Positions 25,565 through 32,961 of a DNA stretch of 46,965 bases are shown one piece after another. A model generated the notes under the pieces. That model ran no database searches. It had not been told where the DNA came from and saw only the letters and a list, made by a program, of their open reading frames with translations. Origin of the DNA: Clostridium sp. AM34-11AC (GTDB lineage: Bacteria; Bacillota; Clostridia; Lachnospirales; Lachnospiraceae); the NCBI RefSeq assembly GCF_003435375.1, contig NZ_QWGL01000025.1, forward strand, positions 1 through 46,965, read 5' to 3'. Made by a program: the position numbers and the translations under genes. Numbering within the stretch: position 1 is the stretch's first letter; each line of letters starts with the position of its first letter.

Positions 25565-25587
25565 TTTAACTGTTTTGATGTTTTCTA

Positions 25588-26746
25588 TTACAGCCCCCAT
25601 CGCTGCAAAAGTACTTCCGCTTCCTCTTCACTGATTCCTTCTGCATTCTGGACCGACTGATCATTTTCACGGGCAAGAGGAACCGTTGCGGCAAAAGGAT
25701 ATTTGTTCAGGTATTTACAGTTGGAGATGTAACACTTTTCTTCTGAATTATCTCCTGTGAAGAATACCTGTCCACAGATAGCACCTGCATACCCGCTATA
25801 ATTTTCATTTACCAGTATATCGCCTGCAGCCAGACAATTTTTGATAAAACCACCATTCATTTCCCCTGCAATCTCACCCATACAGGAACCGCCCATCATA
25901 ATCCTTGAACGCTGGATATTCCTTTTCATCTCTGACTCGTACACTTCCTGTTGTTTCACAGTTTATAATTGTGGATCTGCTTGCATATCCGCAGATTCCA
26001 CCGAATATCCCACGGCTATCACGATAACTGATATCTCCGTGGAATGCACATTCAGTAATCACAGCTCCGCTTTGGCACCAACCAACGATTCCTCCTACAC
26101 AGTCCGTTCCATTAGTAACTTCTGAGCAGACAGCCATATCAACTGAACAGTTCTCAACTTTTACATTTCCGACAATATTTCCGATAACTCCTCCCGCATA
26201 CGTATTGGAATCGTTTATATAAAGATATCCTTTTTCAATTTTTACATTTGAAACACTGCCCGTAAAAAGTTCTCTAAATAAACCAATCCCAAACCAGTCT
26301 TTTACTGACCGTACATACATTCCACTGATCACATGCCCATCACCATCAAAACTTCCCTTAAAAGAATTGCCAACCGGTTTCCACTGATATTCCGGTGGAG
26401 TCTCTTTCCAGTTTTCATAATTTTCAACATCATTTAACTGGATATCTGCTGTGAGCACATAATATGCCTTATTATATTCCTGCGACCAGTCGTCATTTAC
26501 CTTTCCCATCAGGGCTATCTGTTCTGCTGTGGCGATCTGGTATGGATCTTCCTCTGTTCCGCTTCCGCCTGCAAATGAATCTGCTGCCTCTAGATATGGA
26601 ATCTCTGGCTCCTCCGCTTCAGCAGTTGTCTCGGCCTCTATCGTCGTTTTCTCTGCTGCCGCCTGTGTCTATTTTACGGATGGACTGCATCCATACAAAA
26701 TCAGACTGGCCAATATCTCCAAATAAATCAGTTTTTTCTTTAACAT
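25588..26746 (-). pseudogene. Decayed lipoprotein with GLUG-type repeats
   Basis: From an ATG at 26746 (AGGAGAT upstream) the frame encodes a lipoprotein signal (MLKKKLIYLEILASLILYGC, lipobox LYGC) but meets a TAG at 26669-26671. It then stays open through a Thr/Glu-rich stretch and GLUG-type repeats (GGVIGNIVGNVKVENCSVD, GGIVGWCQSGAVITECAF, GGICGYASRSTIINCET). Near 25889-25893 the frame is lost; skipping one G of GATGGGCGG joins it to the downstream frame (GSCMGEIAGEMNGGFIKNCL) that continues to 25588. So there are two lesions, one nonsense and one single-base insertion. It follows the LytTR gene by 56 bp. It would have been a surface lipoprotein. Confidence 0.72.
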
Positions 26747-26802
26747 CCGCGTATCTCCTGAAATAAGTTCTTCTAATAGTTCAAAAAACAAGCTTATTAT
26801 CT

Positions 26803-27553
26803 CTATTTTTCGATTCTGTTCAGATATGCGAAATACCTGTTCTTCGTCTCCACATACCTCCTCTTACTGATCGAAATCTCCTCCCCATTTTCCAGCTTAA
26901 AGCTTTCATTCTCGATCCGTCTGATATATTTCATATTGACAAGAAAGCTCTGATGGCAGCGCACAAAGGTATCTCCCATCCTCTGTTCAAGATCCGATAT
27001 TTTATCGCGGCACACCTCTTCTCCCTCATAGGTGTGGATCATGGTCCGGTGGGCCCGGCTTTCCAGATACAAGATCTCATCGAGATAGAATATCTGTTTA
27101 TGGTTCCGACACATGATCGTAACTCGTTTCTCATCATTTTGTTTCTGCTTTTCTTTTGCTATTTCAAGAAGTTTCTTTAAAATAATCAGATCCACCGGCT
27201 TTGTAAGGTAGCCGAGGAGATTCACCGGTTTCAGAAAAATATGCTGGGAGTATTTCTTTGCATCCTCCGTCATATAGATGATCTGAAGTTCTGGATACCT
27301 CTGATTTAACTCATATGCACAGTCAATTCCCTCCTGCCGCTCTTTCGTTTTCAGAAGTGCAGGATTAAACTCATGACAGATATCCATGATCAGTACATCC
27401 GGTCGATTTCCAGCCTGGAATTCTTTTTTCAGTTTTCTGATATCCTGATAGGTATCAACGTTTTCTATGCCAGCTATTACCCCCCCCCCTGGAAAACATA
27501 CGTTCGACAGCGAGCAGTACTTCCGCCTGATCGTCACACACTGCAATTCTCAT
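26803..27553 (-). CDS. LytTR response regulator, out of frame at a G10 tract
   Basis: The gene starts at ATG 27553 with AGGGG 7 bases upstream: MRIAVCDDQAEVLLAVERMF, a normal receiver beginning. A run of ten G (coding strand) follows, after which this frame stops at 32 codons. With nine G the frame would continue through the receiver (PDVLIMDICHEF, phosphoacceptor Asp; KPVNLLGYLTKPVD) into the LytTR DNA-binding domain (EILYLESRAHRTMIHTY, then FVRCHQSFLVNMKYIRRIEN). All of the rest is intact and very close to the paralogue at 29499-30245. It is therefore either a phase-variable gene caught OFF, a recent pseudogene or a sequencing slip. Its promoter carries the same operator as the tad operon. 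Confidence 0.8.
27480..27489 (-). repeat. Homopolymer tract of ten G (C on plus strand)
   Basis: Ten consecutive C on the plus strand lie in codons 22-25 of the LytTR gene. No other mononucleotide G/C tract of this length was noticed in the window. Such tracts change length by slipped-strand mispairing; nine or twelve G would restore the frame. Confidence 0.9.
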
Positions 27554-27661
27554 TTTATATCCCCTTACATTTTCAATACTTTTACTTTCTAAATCTTCTC
27601 CTCTCCGCTATTCAGCGATTTTATTTCACACTTTTTTCACATAATTATTCTCTAATTGCAG

Positions 27662-27720
27662 ATTATACAATACGATGACTTTCAGTTTTCACCGCCGTCA
27701 AAATCGCCCCATTTTTCGGC
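27662..27720 (-). promoter_or_regulatory. Promoter and candidate LytTR operator of the G10 regulator gene
   Basis: On the minus strand the element at 27720-27698 (CGAAAA, 6 bp, CGATTTTGA) is followed after exactly 30 bp by TATAAT (27667-27662). No good -35 box is seen. It has the same layout as the tad promoter at 25466-25524. If the operator is bound by LytTR proteins, this gene would be under auto- or cross-control by the regulator at 29499-30245. Confidence 0.6.
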
Positions 27721-27758
27721 AAAAAAAGAGAAATATCCTCTCCCGAAGACATTTCTCC
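27721..27758 (-). terminator. Terminator of the two-component operon
   Basis: On the minus strand GAGAAAT pairs with ATTTCTC and seven T follow. It separates the sensor genes from the downstream LytTR gene. Confidence 0.75.
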
Positions 27759-27799
27759 TACATTCCAATCCCTCTATATTCTCTTGTTTCTTCCCCTTC

Positions 27800-28669
27800 C
27801 TACACCTCCCCAATCCTCTTCTCCATCTCCCCCAGCATATCCTCCGCGGCCATCCATTCGCCCATCTCCATCATTCCCATGACGACCATCATCTGGTTGT
27901 TAAAATCGTGTTCGAGTTTTCTCTGATCGGTCTCGAAATCTTCCATGAGTTTTAAGTGACTTTTTTCGATCTCAAACTGGTCATTCAGCGCTTTTAACAG
28001 TTTCTCATTTTCCTGACGTCTTTCTGTCTCCTGAGCGATGAGCGGAAGGAACATGTAGATCATAATGATCAGGATAAAAAGGAACTGCTGACCAATGGAG
28101 ACCGCATACTGTTTTTTCGTAATATAATCCATGTAGGGATACATTCCAGCGAGAACGCTGACTGCGATCAGCGCTGTGACTATCTGGCTTTTTTCGCGGA
28201 ACAGAGATCGTCTCCACTTTATGAGGAAAACCAGTCCCATGAGGATCAGACTTAAAAGTATGGTCTCGCATGTCATGGCACGTACATAATCGTAGACCCC
28301 CCAAAATGAGCCTGTGACCAGCCAGCCATTATTTACAAATATTGCATTGCAGATAAGCTCCGCAACCGTCGTACATCCGATCGCGATTACCACCATCAAT
28401 ATGATTCTTTTCAGGGAATCGCCAAAGCACAGAAAGATGCCACTCAGATAGATCCCCATCAGTACCCAGCTCGTCATTCCGATCACTTCCTGATCACTCA
28501 GCGAATTCATATATTCTTTCGCGCTGCATGAAAGAATATTGAAAATGATCTGCAGGATCAGCACCTTTGTAATTGTCCCCCGCCATTTCAGTGTCTGCAT
28601 CAGAAAAAAGGTCGTGGGCATCAGGCCAAGTGCGCAAATCAGTATGCGCAAAACCGCATCCGTGTTCAT
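27800..28669 (-). CDS. AgrC-like membrane sensor with phospho-acceptor His but no ATPase domain
   Basis: The 289-residue protein has about six membrane segments (residues 5-215), a coiled linker (ERRQENEKLLKALNDQF) and an AgrC-type dimerisation/His segment: KLEHDFNNQMMVVMGMMEM with His254, then the usual EDMLGEMEKRI helix. It ends 35 residues after the His, where the GHKL ATPase domain would begin. Only 41 bp separate its stop from a terminator, so no ATPase remnant follows. The gene upstream, overlapping by 4 bp (ATGA type), encodes the missing ATPase domain. The two likely act as one split histidine kinase. Confidence 0.8.
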   Translation of the reverse strand: MNTDAVLRILICALGLMPTTFFLMQTLKWRGTITKVLILQIIFNILSCSAKEYMNSLSDQEVIGMTSWVLMGIYLSGIFLCFGDSLKRIILMVVIAIGCTTVAELICNAIFVNNGWLVTGSFWGVYDYVRAMTCETILLSLILMGLVFLIKWRRSLFREKSQIVTALIAVSVLAGMYPYMDYITKKQYAVSIGQQFLFILIIMIYMFLPLIAQETERRQENEKLLKALNDQFEIEKSHLKLMEDFETDQRKLEHDFNNQMMVVMGMMEMGEWMAAEDMLGEMEKRIGEV

Positions 28670-29502
28670 GCCGTTCTCCCCCTCTCCTCTTCCGCACCGG
28701 TTCCCGCCGCGTCCAGGATCACCGTGCTCTTATATATCTTTTTCTCCCTGTCGATCTTCACATTGCAGTTTCCGCCATACATCTTTGCGATCTCACGAAG
28801 GATCCTGCTGCCATATCCGCGCTCGCCGCCTTTTTCCATTCCGAGATACTTCTCAGCAAACGGATTTTCCACTGCAATCACGAGATAGTCTGCCTTCACC
28901 TGGATATCGGCCCGGATCCATCTCGCACTTTCCGGAAGATATTCCACCGCCTCCATGGCATTGTTCATGAGATTCGAAAGAATGCTGCACTGGTGGATCC
29001 TTGAAATTCCCGGAAGCCCCCCCACGTGCGCATCGACGGATAACCGGATCTTCACCTTTTGGCATCTGATCTCGTACTCCTCAAGAAGTACATTTAGGAT
29101 CATATTGGAACAGTACTGGCCTGTCCGGTTCTTCTCGATCTCCTTCTGAAGCTTTGCCGCCGCAGATCCCCGGTCTTCTGTGTGAAGATCGTTTTCAGCC
29201 TCTTTCACGATCCGCAGAAGATCTTCCCGCCTCTTGTTCAGGCGCTCCGCCTGCACTTCGGCGCTCTCCTCTTCCATTTTCTTTCTGTTCAGTTCATGTT
29301 TCAGCCGCTCTTTTTTCTGATCCAGCACCTTATTTTTACTGTTCCGGTAACTGTTTATAACCAGCACTGCTTCCGTAAAAAAGCTGATGGCGACCACCGG
29401 AATACCTATCTGATTCCAGGCTGACGGGATGCCCTGAAAGAGCATATGGTTCATTATAAGAAGCGTAAACTGGCAGATTGTAAACAATATAAGAACGATC
29501 AT
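28666..29502 (-). CDS. GHKL-type ATPase subunit of a split histidine kinase
   Basis: This 278-residue protein has one or two membrane segments (residues 1-55), a long coiled coil (55-110), and a GHKL ATPase domain: N box NLMNNAMEAV (177-186), VENPF (211-215) and the G-rich loop GGERGYGSRILREIAKMYGG (225-244). At the place of the AgrC-type His motif it has NKRREDLLRIVKEAEN (89-104), without a His. It can thus bind ATP but seems unable to accept the phosphate. It overlaps the LytTR gene before it and the His-bearing sensor gene after it by 4 bp each. Confidence 0.8.
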   Translation of the reverse strand: MIVLILFTICQFTLLIMNHMLFQGIPSAWNQIGIPVVAISFFTEAVLVINSYRNSKNKVLDQKKERLKHELNRKKMEEESAEVQAERLNKRREDLLRIVKEAENDLHTEDRGSAAAKLQKEIEKNRTGQYCSNMILNVLLEEYEIRCQKVKIRLSVDAHVGGLPGISRIHQCSILSNLMNNAMEAVEYLPESARWIRADIQVKADYLVIAVENPFAEKYLGMEKGGERGYGSRILREIAKMYGGNCNVKIDREKKIYKSTVILDAAGTGAEEERGRTA

Positions 29503-30245
29503 GATACCGCGTCCTCCAGATACTGAAAATACCTCGTCCGCGCTTCCATGTACCGCTTTTTGCTGATGGGAATCTCCTCCCCGTTTTCCAGTTTAAACCG
29601 GTCATGCTCCACCCGCCGGATATACTTCATATTTACAAGAAAGCTCTGGTGACACCGTACAAAGGTTTCACCCATCCGCTCCTCCATATCTGAAATCTTA
29701 TCATGGCACACCTGCACATTTTCGTATGTATGAATCATGGTCCGGTGAGCGCTGCTCTCCAGATACCAGATCTCATTGAGATAAAAGATCTGCTGCTGGT
29801 TCCGGCACATGATCGTCACCCGCTTTTCATCTTCTTGGGCCCGTCGTTCTTTTGCGATCTTAAGAAGCTTTTCAAGGATATCCGCGTTCACCGGCTTCGT
29901 GAGATATCCCACGAGATTGACCGGCTTCAGGAAAATATGCTGGGAATATCTCGTCGTATATCCGGTCAGGTAAATGATCTGCAGCTCCGGGAATTTCTGA
30001 TTCAACTCATAGGCATAATCGATTCCCTCCTGCCGCTCTTCCGTCTCCGGAATTTTTGTATTATATTCATGGCAGATATCCATGATCAGGACATCCGGTC
30101 GTTTTCCATCTTCAAATTCATCCCTCATATGCCGGATATCCTGGTAAGTTTCGACACGCTCCACCTCCGGAATCTCTCTCAGCATATTTTCGACGACATC
30201 CAGCACTTCCGGCTGGTCATCGCATACCGCAATGTTCATTTCCAT
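29499..30245 (-). CDS. LytTR-family response regulator (intact paralogue)
   Basis: The 248-residue regulator has a receiver domain (acidic pair D9/D10, phosphoacceptor Asp56 in RPDVLIMDICHE, Lys in FLKPVNLVGYLTKPVN) and a C-terminal LytTR domain (EIWYLESSAHRTMIHTY, FVRCHQSFLVNMKYIRRVEH, and ISKKRYMEARTRYFQYL). It is the first gene of the operon with the two sensor proteins and should be their partner. It closely resembles the out-of-frame regulator at 26803-27553 along its length, including unusual stretches, so the two arose by duplication. It probably binds the elements at 25502-25524 and 27698-27720. Confidence 0.92.
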   Translation of the reverse strand: MEMNIAVCDDQPEVLDVVENMLREIPEVERVETYQDIRHMRDEFEDGKRPDVLIMDICHEYNTKIPETEERQEGIDYAYELNQKFPELQIIYLTGYTTRYSQHIFLKPVNLVGYLTKPVNADILEKLLKIAKERRAQEDEKRVTIMCRNQQQIFYLNEIWYLESSAHRTMIHTYENVQVCHDKISDMEERMGETFVRCHQSFLVNMKYIRRVEHDRFKLENGEEIPISKKRYMEARTRYFQYLEDAVS

Positions 30246-30384
30246 GTTCCCCCATGTATTTCATTTCTCTCGTTTTAGAGAGCTTTTATCGATAAGATTC
30301 TTTTCGATCAGCCCAGCAATTATAGGCCTCTCTCCCTTAATATTTTTGCTCCGTTTATTCTGTTTTTTCTTTTTTTACCAGTCA

Positions 30385-30413
30385 ATCATAACATACTTTC
30401 CTTTTCGCTTCAA
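30385..30413 (-). promoter_or_regulatory. Promoter of the LytTR/sensor operon
   Basis: On the minus strand TTGAAG (30413-30408) and TATGAT (30390-30385) are 17 bp apart. This promoter has a usable -35 box, unlike the two with the LytTR element. A degenerate relative of that element (AATGGGGGATTTTG, about 30454-30441) lies upstream. The gap 30246-30602 thus holds two divergent promoters and the ilvB leader. Confidence 0.55.
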
Positions 30414-30471
30414 GTTCGCAGGTTTCCCCATAAAATCCCGCAAAATCCCCCATTCTCCCGTCCTTTCCACA

Positions 30472-30501
30472 TTGACATCCCCTCTCAGTATGCGATATAA
30501 T
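30472..30501 (+). promoter_or_regulatory. Consensus promoter of the first ilvBN pair
   Basis: TTGACA at 30472-30477 and TATAAT at 30496-30501 match the vegetative consensus fully, with an 18-bp spacer. Transcription should start near 30508, giving a leader of about 95 nt. Confidence 0.8.
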
Positions 30502-30530
30502 TCTTATTAACTATCTTCAAAGATTTTAAA

Positions 30531-30588
30531 GGGCAAAATCATCATTTTTTTTGCCCCCAGACATCTTTTAAACGCTTACTTGAGGGGG
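30531..30588 (+). promoter_or_regulatory. Leader RNA with two alternative stems before ilvB
   Basis: GGGCAAAA (30531-30538) can pair with TTTTGCCC (30549-30556). The CCCCC at 30554-30558 can instead pair with GGGGG (30584-30588), which is the only Shine-Dalgarno-like sequence, set unusually far (14 nt) from the ATG. The two pairings share bases and exclude each other. This suggests control of translation or elongation, but no known riboswitch or T-box is recognised. Confidence 0.4.
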
Positions 30589-30602
30589 TATTTTAAGTTA
30601 TT

Positions 30603-32225
30603 ATGAATGGTGCAGAAGCTATGGTCAAATGCCTCGAGGAGGAGGGCGTAACCAGGATCTTCGGATATCCGGGCGTTGCGATCTCCCCGTTTTATGAGGC
30701 CTTATATAATGCCGGAACCATCGAGCATGTCCTTGTCCGTCAAGAGCAGGCGGCCGGACACGCCGCAAGCGGCTATGCCCGCATCTCCAGAAAGGCCGCC
30801 GTCTGCGTCACATCTTCCGGTCCTGGCGCGACAAATCTGATCACGGCGCTGGCAACGGCCTACGCCGACAGTATTCCGCTTATCGCGATCACCGGACAGG
30901 TCAATTCCAATCTCCTTGGACGTGACGTATTCCAGGAAGCCGATATGCGTGGTTCCACCGAGTCCTTCGTAAAATACAGCTATCTTGTAAAGAGCGCTGA
31001 CGATATTCCGCGTATCTTTAAGGAAGCTTTCTATATTGCTTCCACCGGAAGAAAGGGACCGGTCCTCATCGACATCCCCTGTGACGTCCAGATCGACCTC
31101 TTAAAGAAGTCCTTCGACTACACGTCCGAGGTCAATATCCGCGGATACAAGCCAAGTACAAAGGGAAATAACCCACAGATGCATAAAGTGGTCGCTGCGA
31201 TCAATAAAGCGAAAAAGCCTCTGATCTGTGCCGGCGGCGGTGTTATCCTTGGAAACGGCGAGGAGTGTGTCCGCCAGTTCTGTGAGAAGAACAATATCCC
31301 GCTTGTAACAACGATGATGGGCATCGGCGTTATGCCGAAAAACCACCCGCTGTACTTCGGAATGCTGGGAAATAACGGAAAACCCTATGCAAACCGTGCA
31401 GTGGCAAACAGTGACCTTCTGATCATTGCCGGTGCGCGGATCGCCGACCGTGCCGTTCCTAAACCGGAAAATCTGGAACAGCAGGTCAATATCATCCACA
31501 TCGATATCGATACCGCCGAGATCGGTAAAAATCTCGGACCTACGATCCCGCTTGTCGGTGATATCAAGAGCATCTTCGATCGTCTGCTGCAGGAGAATAT
31601 TTCCATCGATACCTCAAACTGGATCGAGACACTTCAGGATATCAAAAAAAGTACGGTAGACCATCGTGTCTTCAGTGATAAGCTCGTAAATCCGATGCTT
31701 TTAGTCCAGCACCTCTCTGAGAAGATGGACGATGACGCGATCTATGTTGCAGATGTCGGACAGAACCAGCTCTGGTCTGCCGACAACTATGTGATGAAGA
31801 ACGGCCGTTTCCTTACAAGCGGCGGTATGGGAACCATGGGATACTCAATCCCGGCCGGAATCGGAGCGAAGATGTGTACGCCGGACAAACAGGTCGTCGT
31901 TGTCTGCGGTGACGGTTCCTTCCAGATGTCCATGTACGAGCTTGGAACCATCGCGGTAAACAAGGTCCCGATAAAGATCCTCGTCATGAGAAACCACTAT
32001 CTCGGTCTCGTCCGTGAGCATCAGGAAAAGACTTACGAGGAACACTATTTCGGTGTTCAGCTCTACGATTATCCGAAATATGCTGAAATCGCCGCTGCCT
32101 ACGATATGGACTATTTCCACTGCGACAGCAACGAAACTCTCGACGCAGAGCTCGACCGTTTCCTCGCCTGCGACAAGGCCTGCATCATGGTCTGCGAAGT
32201 CGACAGCCACAACAACACAAAATAA
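30603..32225 (+). CDS. ilvB: Acetolactate synthase large subunit, divergent copy
   Basis: This 540-residue ThDP enzyme joins two pyruvates to acetolactate, or pyruvate and 2-oxobutyrate to acetohydroxybutyrate. The catalytic Glu is in LVRQEQAAGHAASGYAR and the ThDP/Mg motif begins at GDGSFQMSMYELGTIAV. It differs from the second copy at 45155-46819 in two ways. Where AHAS normally has VRQWQ it reads LVREHQ, so the Trp that favours 2-oxobutyrate is His. It also ends about 20 residues early, without the C-terminal LPMIPPG tail. The ATG at 30603 gives the usual N-terminus (MNGAEAMVKCLEEEGV). It is followed 12 bp later by its small subunit gene. A bias to pyruvate is inferred. Confidence 0.9.
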   Translation: MNGAEAMVKCLEEEGVTRIFGYPGVAISPFYEALYNAGTIEHVLVRQEQAAGHAASGYARISRKAAVCVTSSGPGATNLITALATAYADSIPLIAITGQVNSNLLGRDVFQEADMRGSTESFVKYSYLVKSADDIPRIFKEAFYIASTGRKGPVLIDIPCDVQIDLLKKSFDYTSEVNIRGYKPSTKGNNPQMHKVVAAINKAKKPLICAGGGVILGNGEECVRQFCEKNNIPLVTTMMGIGVMPKNHPLYFGMLGNNGKPYANRAVANSDLLIIAGARIADRAVPKPENLEQQVNIIHIDIDTAEIGKNLGPTIPLVGDIKSIFDRLLQENISIDTSNWIETLQDIKKSTVDHRVFSDKLVNPMLLVQHLSEKMDDDAIYVADVGQNQLWSADNYVMKNGRFLTSGGMGTMGYSIPAGIGAKMCTPDKQVVVVCGDGSFQMSMYELGTIAVNKVPIKILVMRNHYLGLVREHQEKTYEEHYFGVQLYDYPKYAEIAAAYDMDYFHCDSNETLDAELDRFLACDKACIMVCEVDSHNNTK

Positions 32226-32237
32226 GGAGAACGCAAG

Positions 32238-32711
32238 ATGAAAGGTATTTTTTCTGTACTTGTAGAAAATAAAGACGGTGTTCTCTCCCAGATATCCGGT
32301 CTTTTCGCGAGAAGAGGCTTCAACATCGACAGTCTGGCCGTGGGCGAGACGGAGCGCCATGACATTTCCAGCATGACCATCGTCTCCACCGGCGACCAGC
32401 GCACTGTCGATCAGATTGAGAAACACTTAAACAAGAAACTGGACGTGATCAAAGTCCGCCGCCTCGAGGAGACCCGCAGCGTCCTCTTGGAGATGATGCT
32501 CATCAAAGTCTCCTACTCCGCGACAAACCGCAGCTCTTTGATCGAACTCTGCAGCGTTATGGGTGCCAAGATCGTCCACGTCTCCCCAAAGAGCATGGTC
32601 ATCGAGTTCCATGCAGCACCGGATGTGATCACAGATTTTATTGAACTTGTAAGAAGCTTTGGTATTCTGGAGCTTCAGCGGACGGGTACGATCTGTATGT
32701 CGAAAGACTGA
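32238..32711 (+). CDS. ilvN: Acetolactate synthase small (regulatory) subunit
   Basis: The 157-residue protein has an N-terminal ACT domain (MKGIFSVLVENKDGVLSQIS, then RRGFNIDSLAVGETE) and the C-terminal AHAS small-subunit domain (LLEMMLIKVSY to ELQRTGTICM). These subunits bind and activate the large subunit and carry valine feedback. AAGGAG lies 6-8 bases before the ATG. It forms a two-gene unit with the preceding large subunit and is followed by a terminator. It is a distant paralogue of the small subunit at 44611-45147. Confidence 0.92.
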   Translation: MKGIFSVLVENKDGVLSQISGLFARRGFNIDSLAVGETERHDISSMTIVSTGDQRTVDQIEKHLNKKLDVIKVRRLEETRSVLLEMMLIKVSYSATNRSSLIELCSVMGAKIVHVSPKSMVIEFHAAPDVITDFIELVRSFGILELQRTGTICMSKD

Positions 32712-32717
32712 GTACCA

Positions 32718-32771
32718 AAGACCTGAAATTGTTTGCCGTATATTTTTCGTCAAACATCTCCGGTCTTTTCT
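32718..32771 (+). terminator. Terminator of the first ilvBN pair
   Basis: AAAGACC (32718-32724) pairs with GGTCTTT (32763-32769), with an inner stem TGTTTG/CAAACA, then a short T-run. Confidence 0.7.
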
Positions 32772-32826
32772 AAATCGAATCAAGTATCACAATAAACTTT
32801 GTTTATACTAAATTAGATTGTTTTAT

Positions 32827-32884
32827 AAAAAAATGTCATGAATATAAGCTTTCTTTCCAGATGCTTTCTTTCATGACATTTTTT
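32827..32884. terminator. Bidirectional terminator near the ribokinase gene
   Basis: A perfect stem of about 15 bp (AAAAAATGTCATGAA against TTCATGACATTTTTT) has A/T ends on both strands. It can stop transcripts from both sides. The remaining bases of the 32712-32961 gap show nothing else. Confidence 0.7.
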
Positions 32885-32961
32885 AGTTCTTTGCGTCTTG
32901 CCGCAACAATTTTTTATTCCTATTCAGCCTTATCTAATACTGGCTCATATTTTCTATCTTC

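Noticed and set aside
25588..30245. Agr-type peptide quorum system
   Set aside because: The sensor and LytTR proteins are AgrC/AgrA-like, but no AgrB-like processing protein or AgrD-like peptide gene was found beside them.
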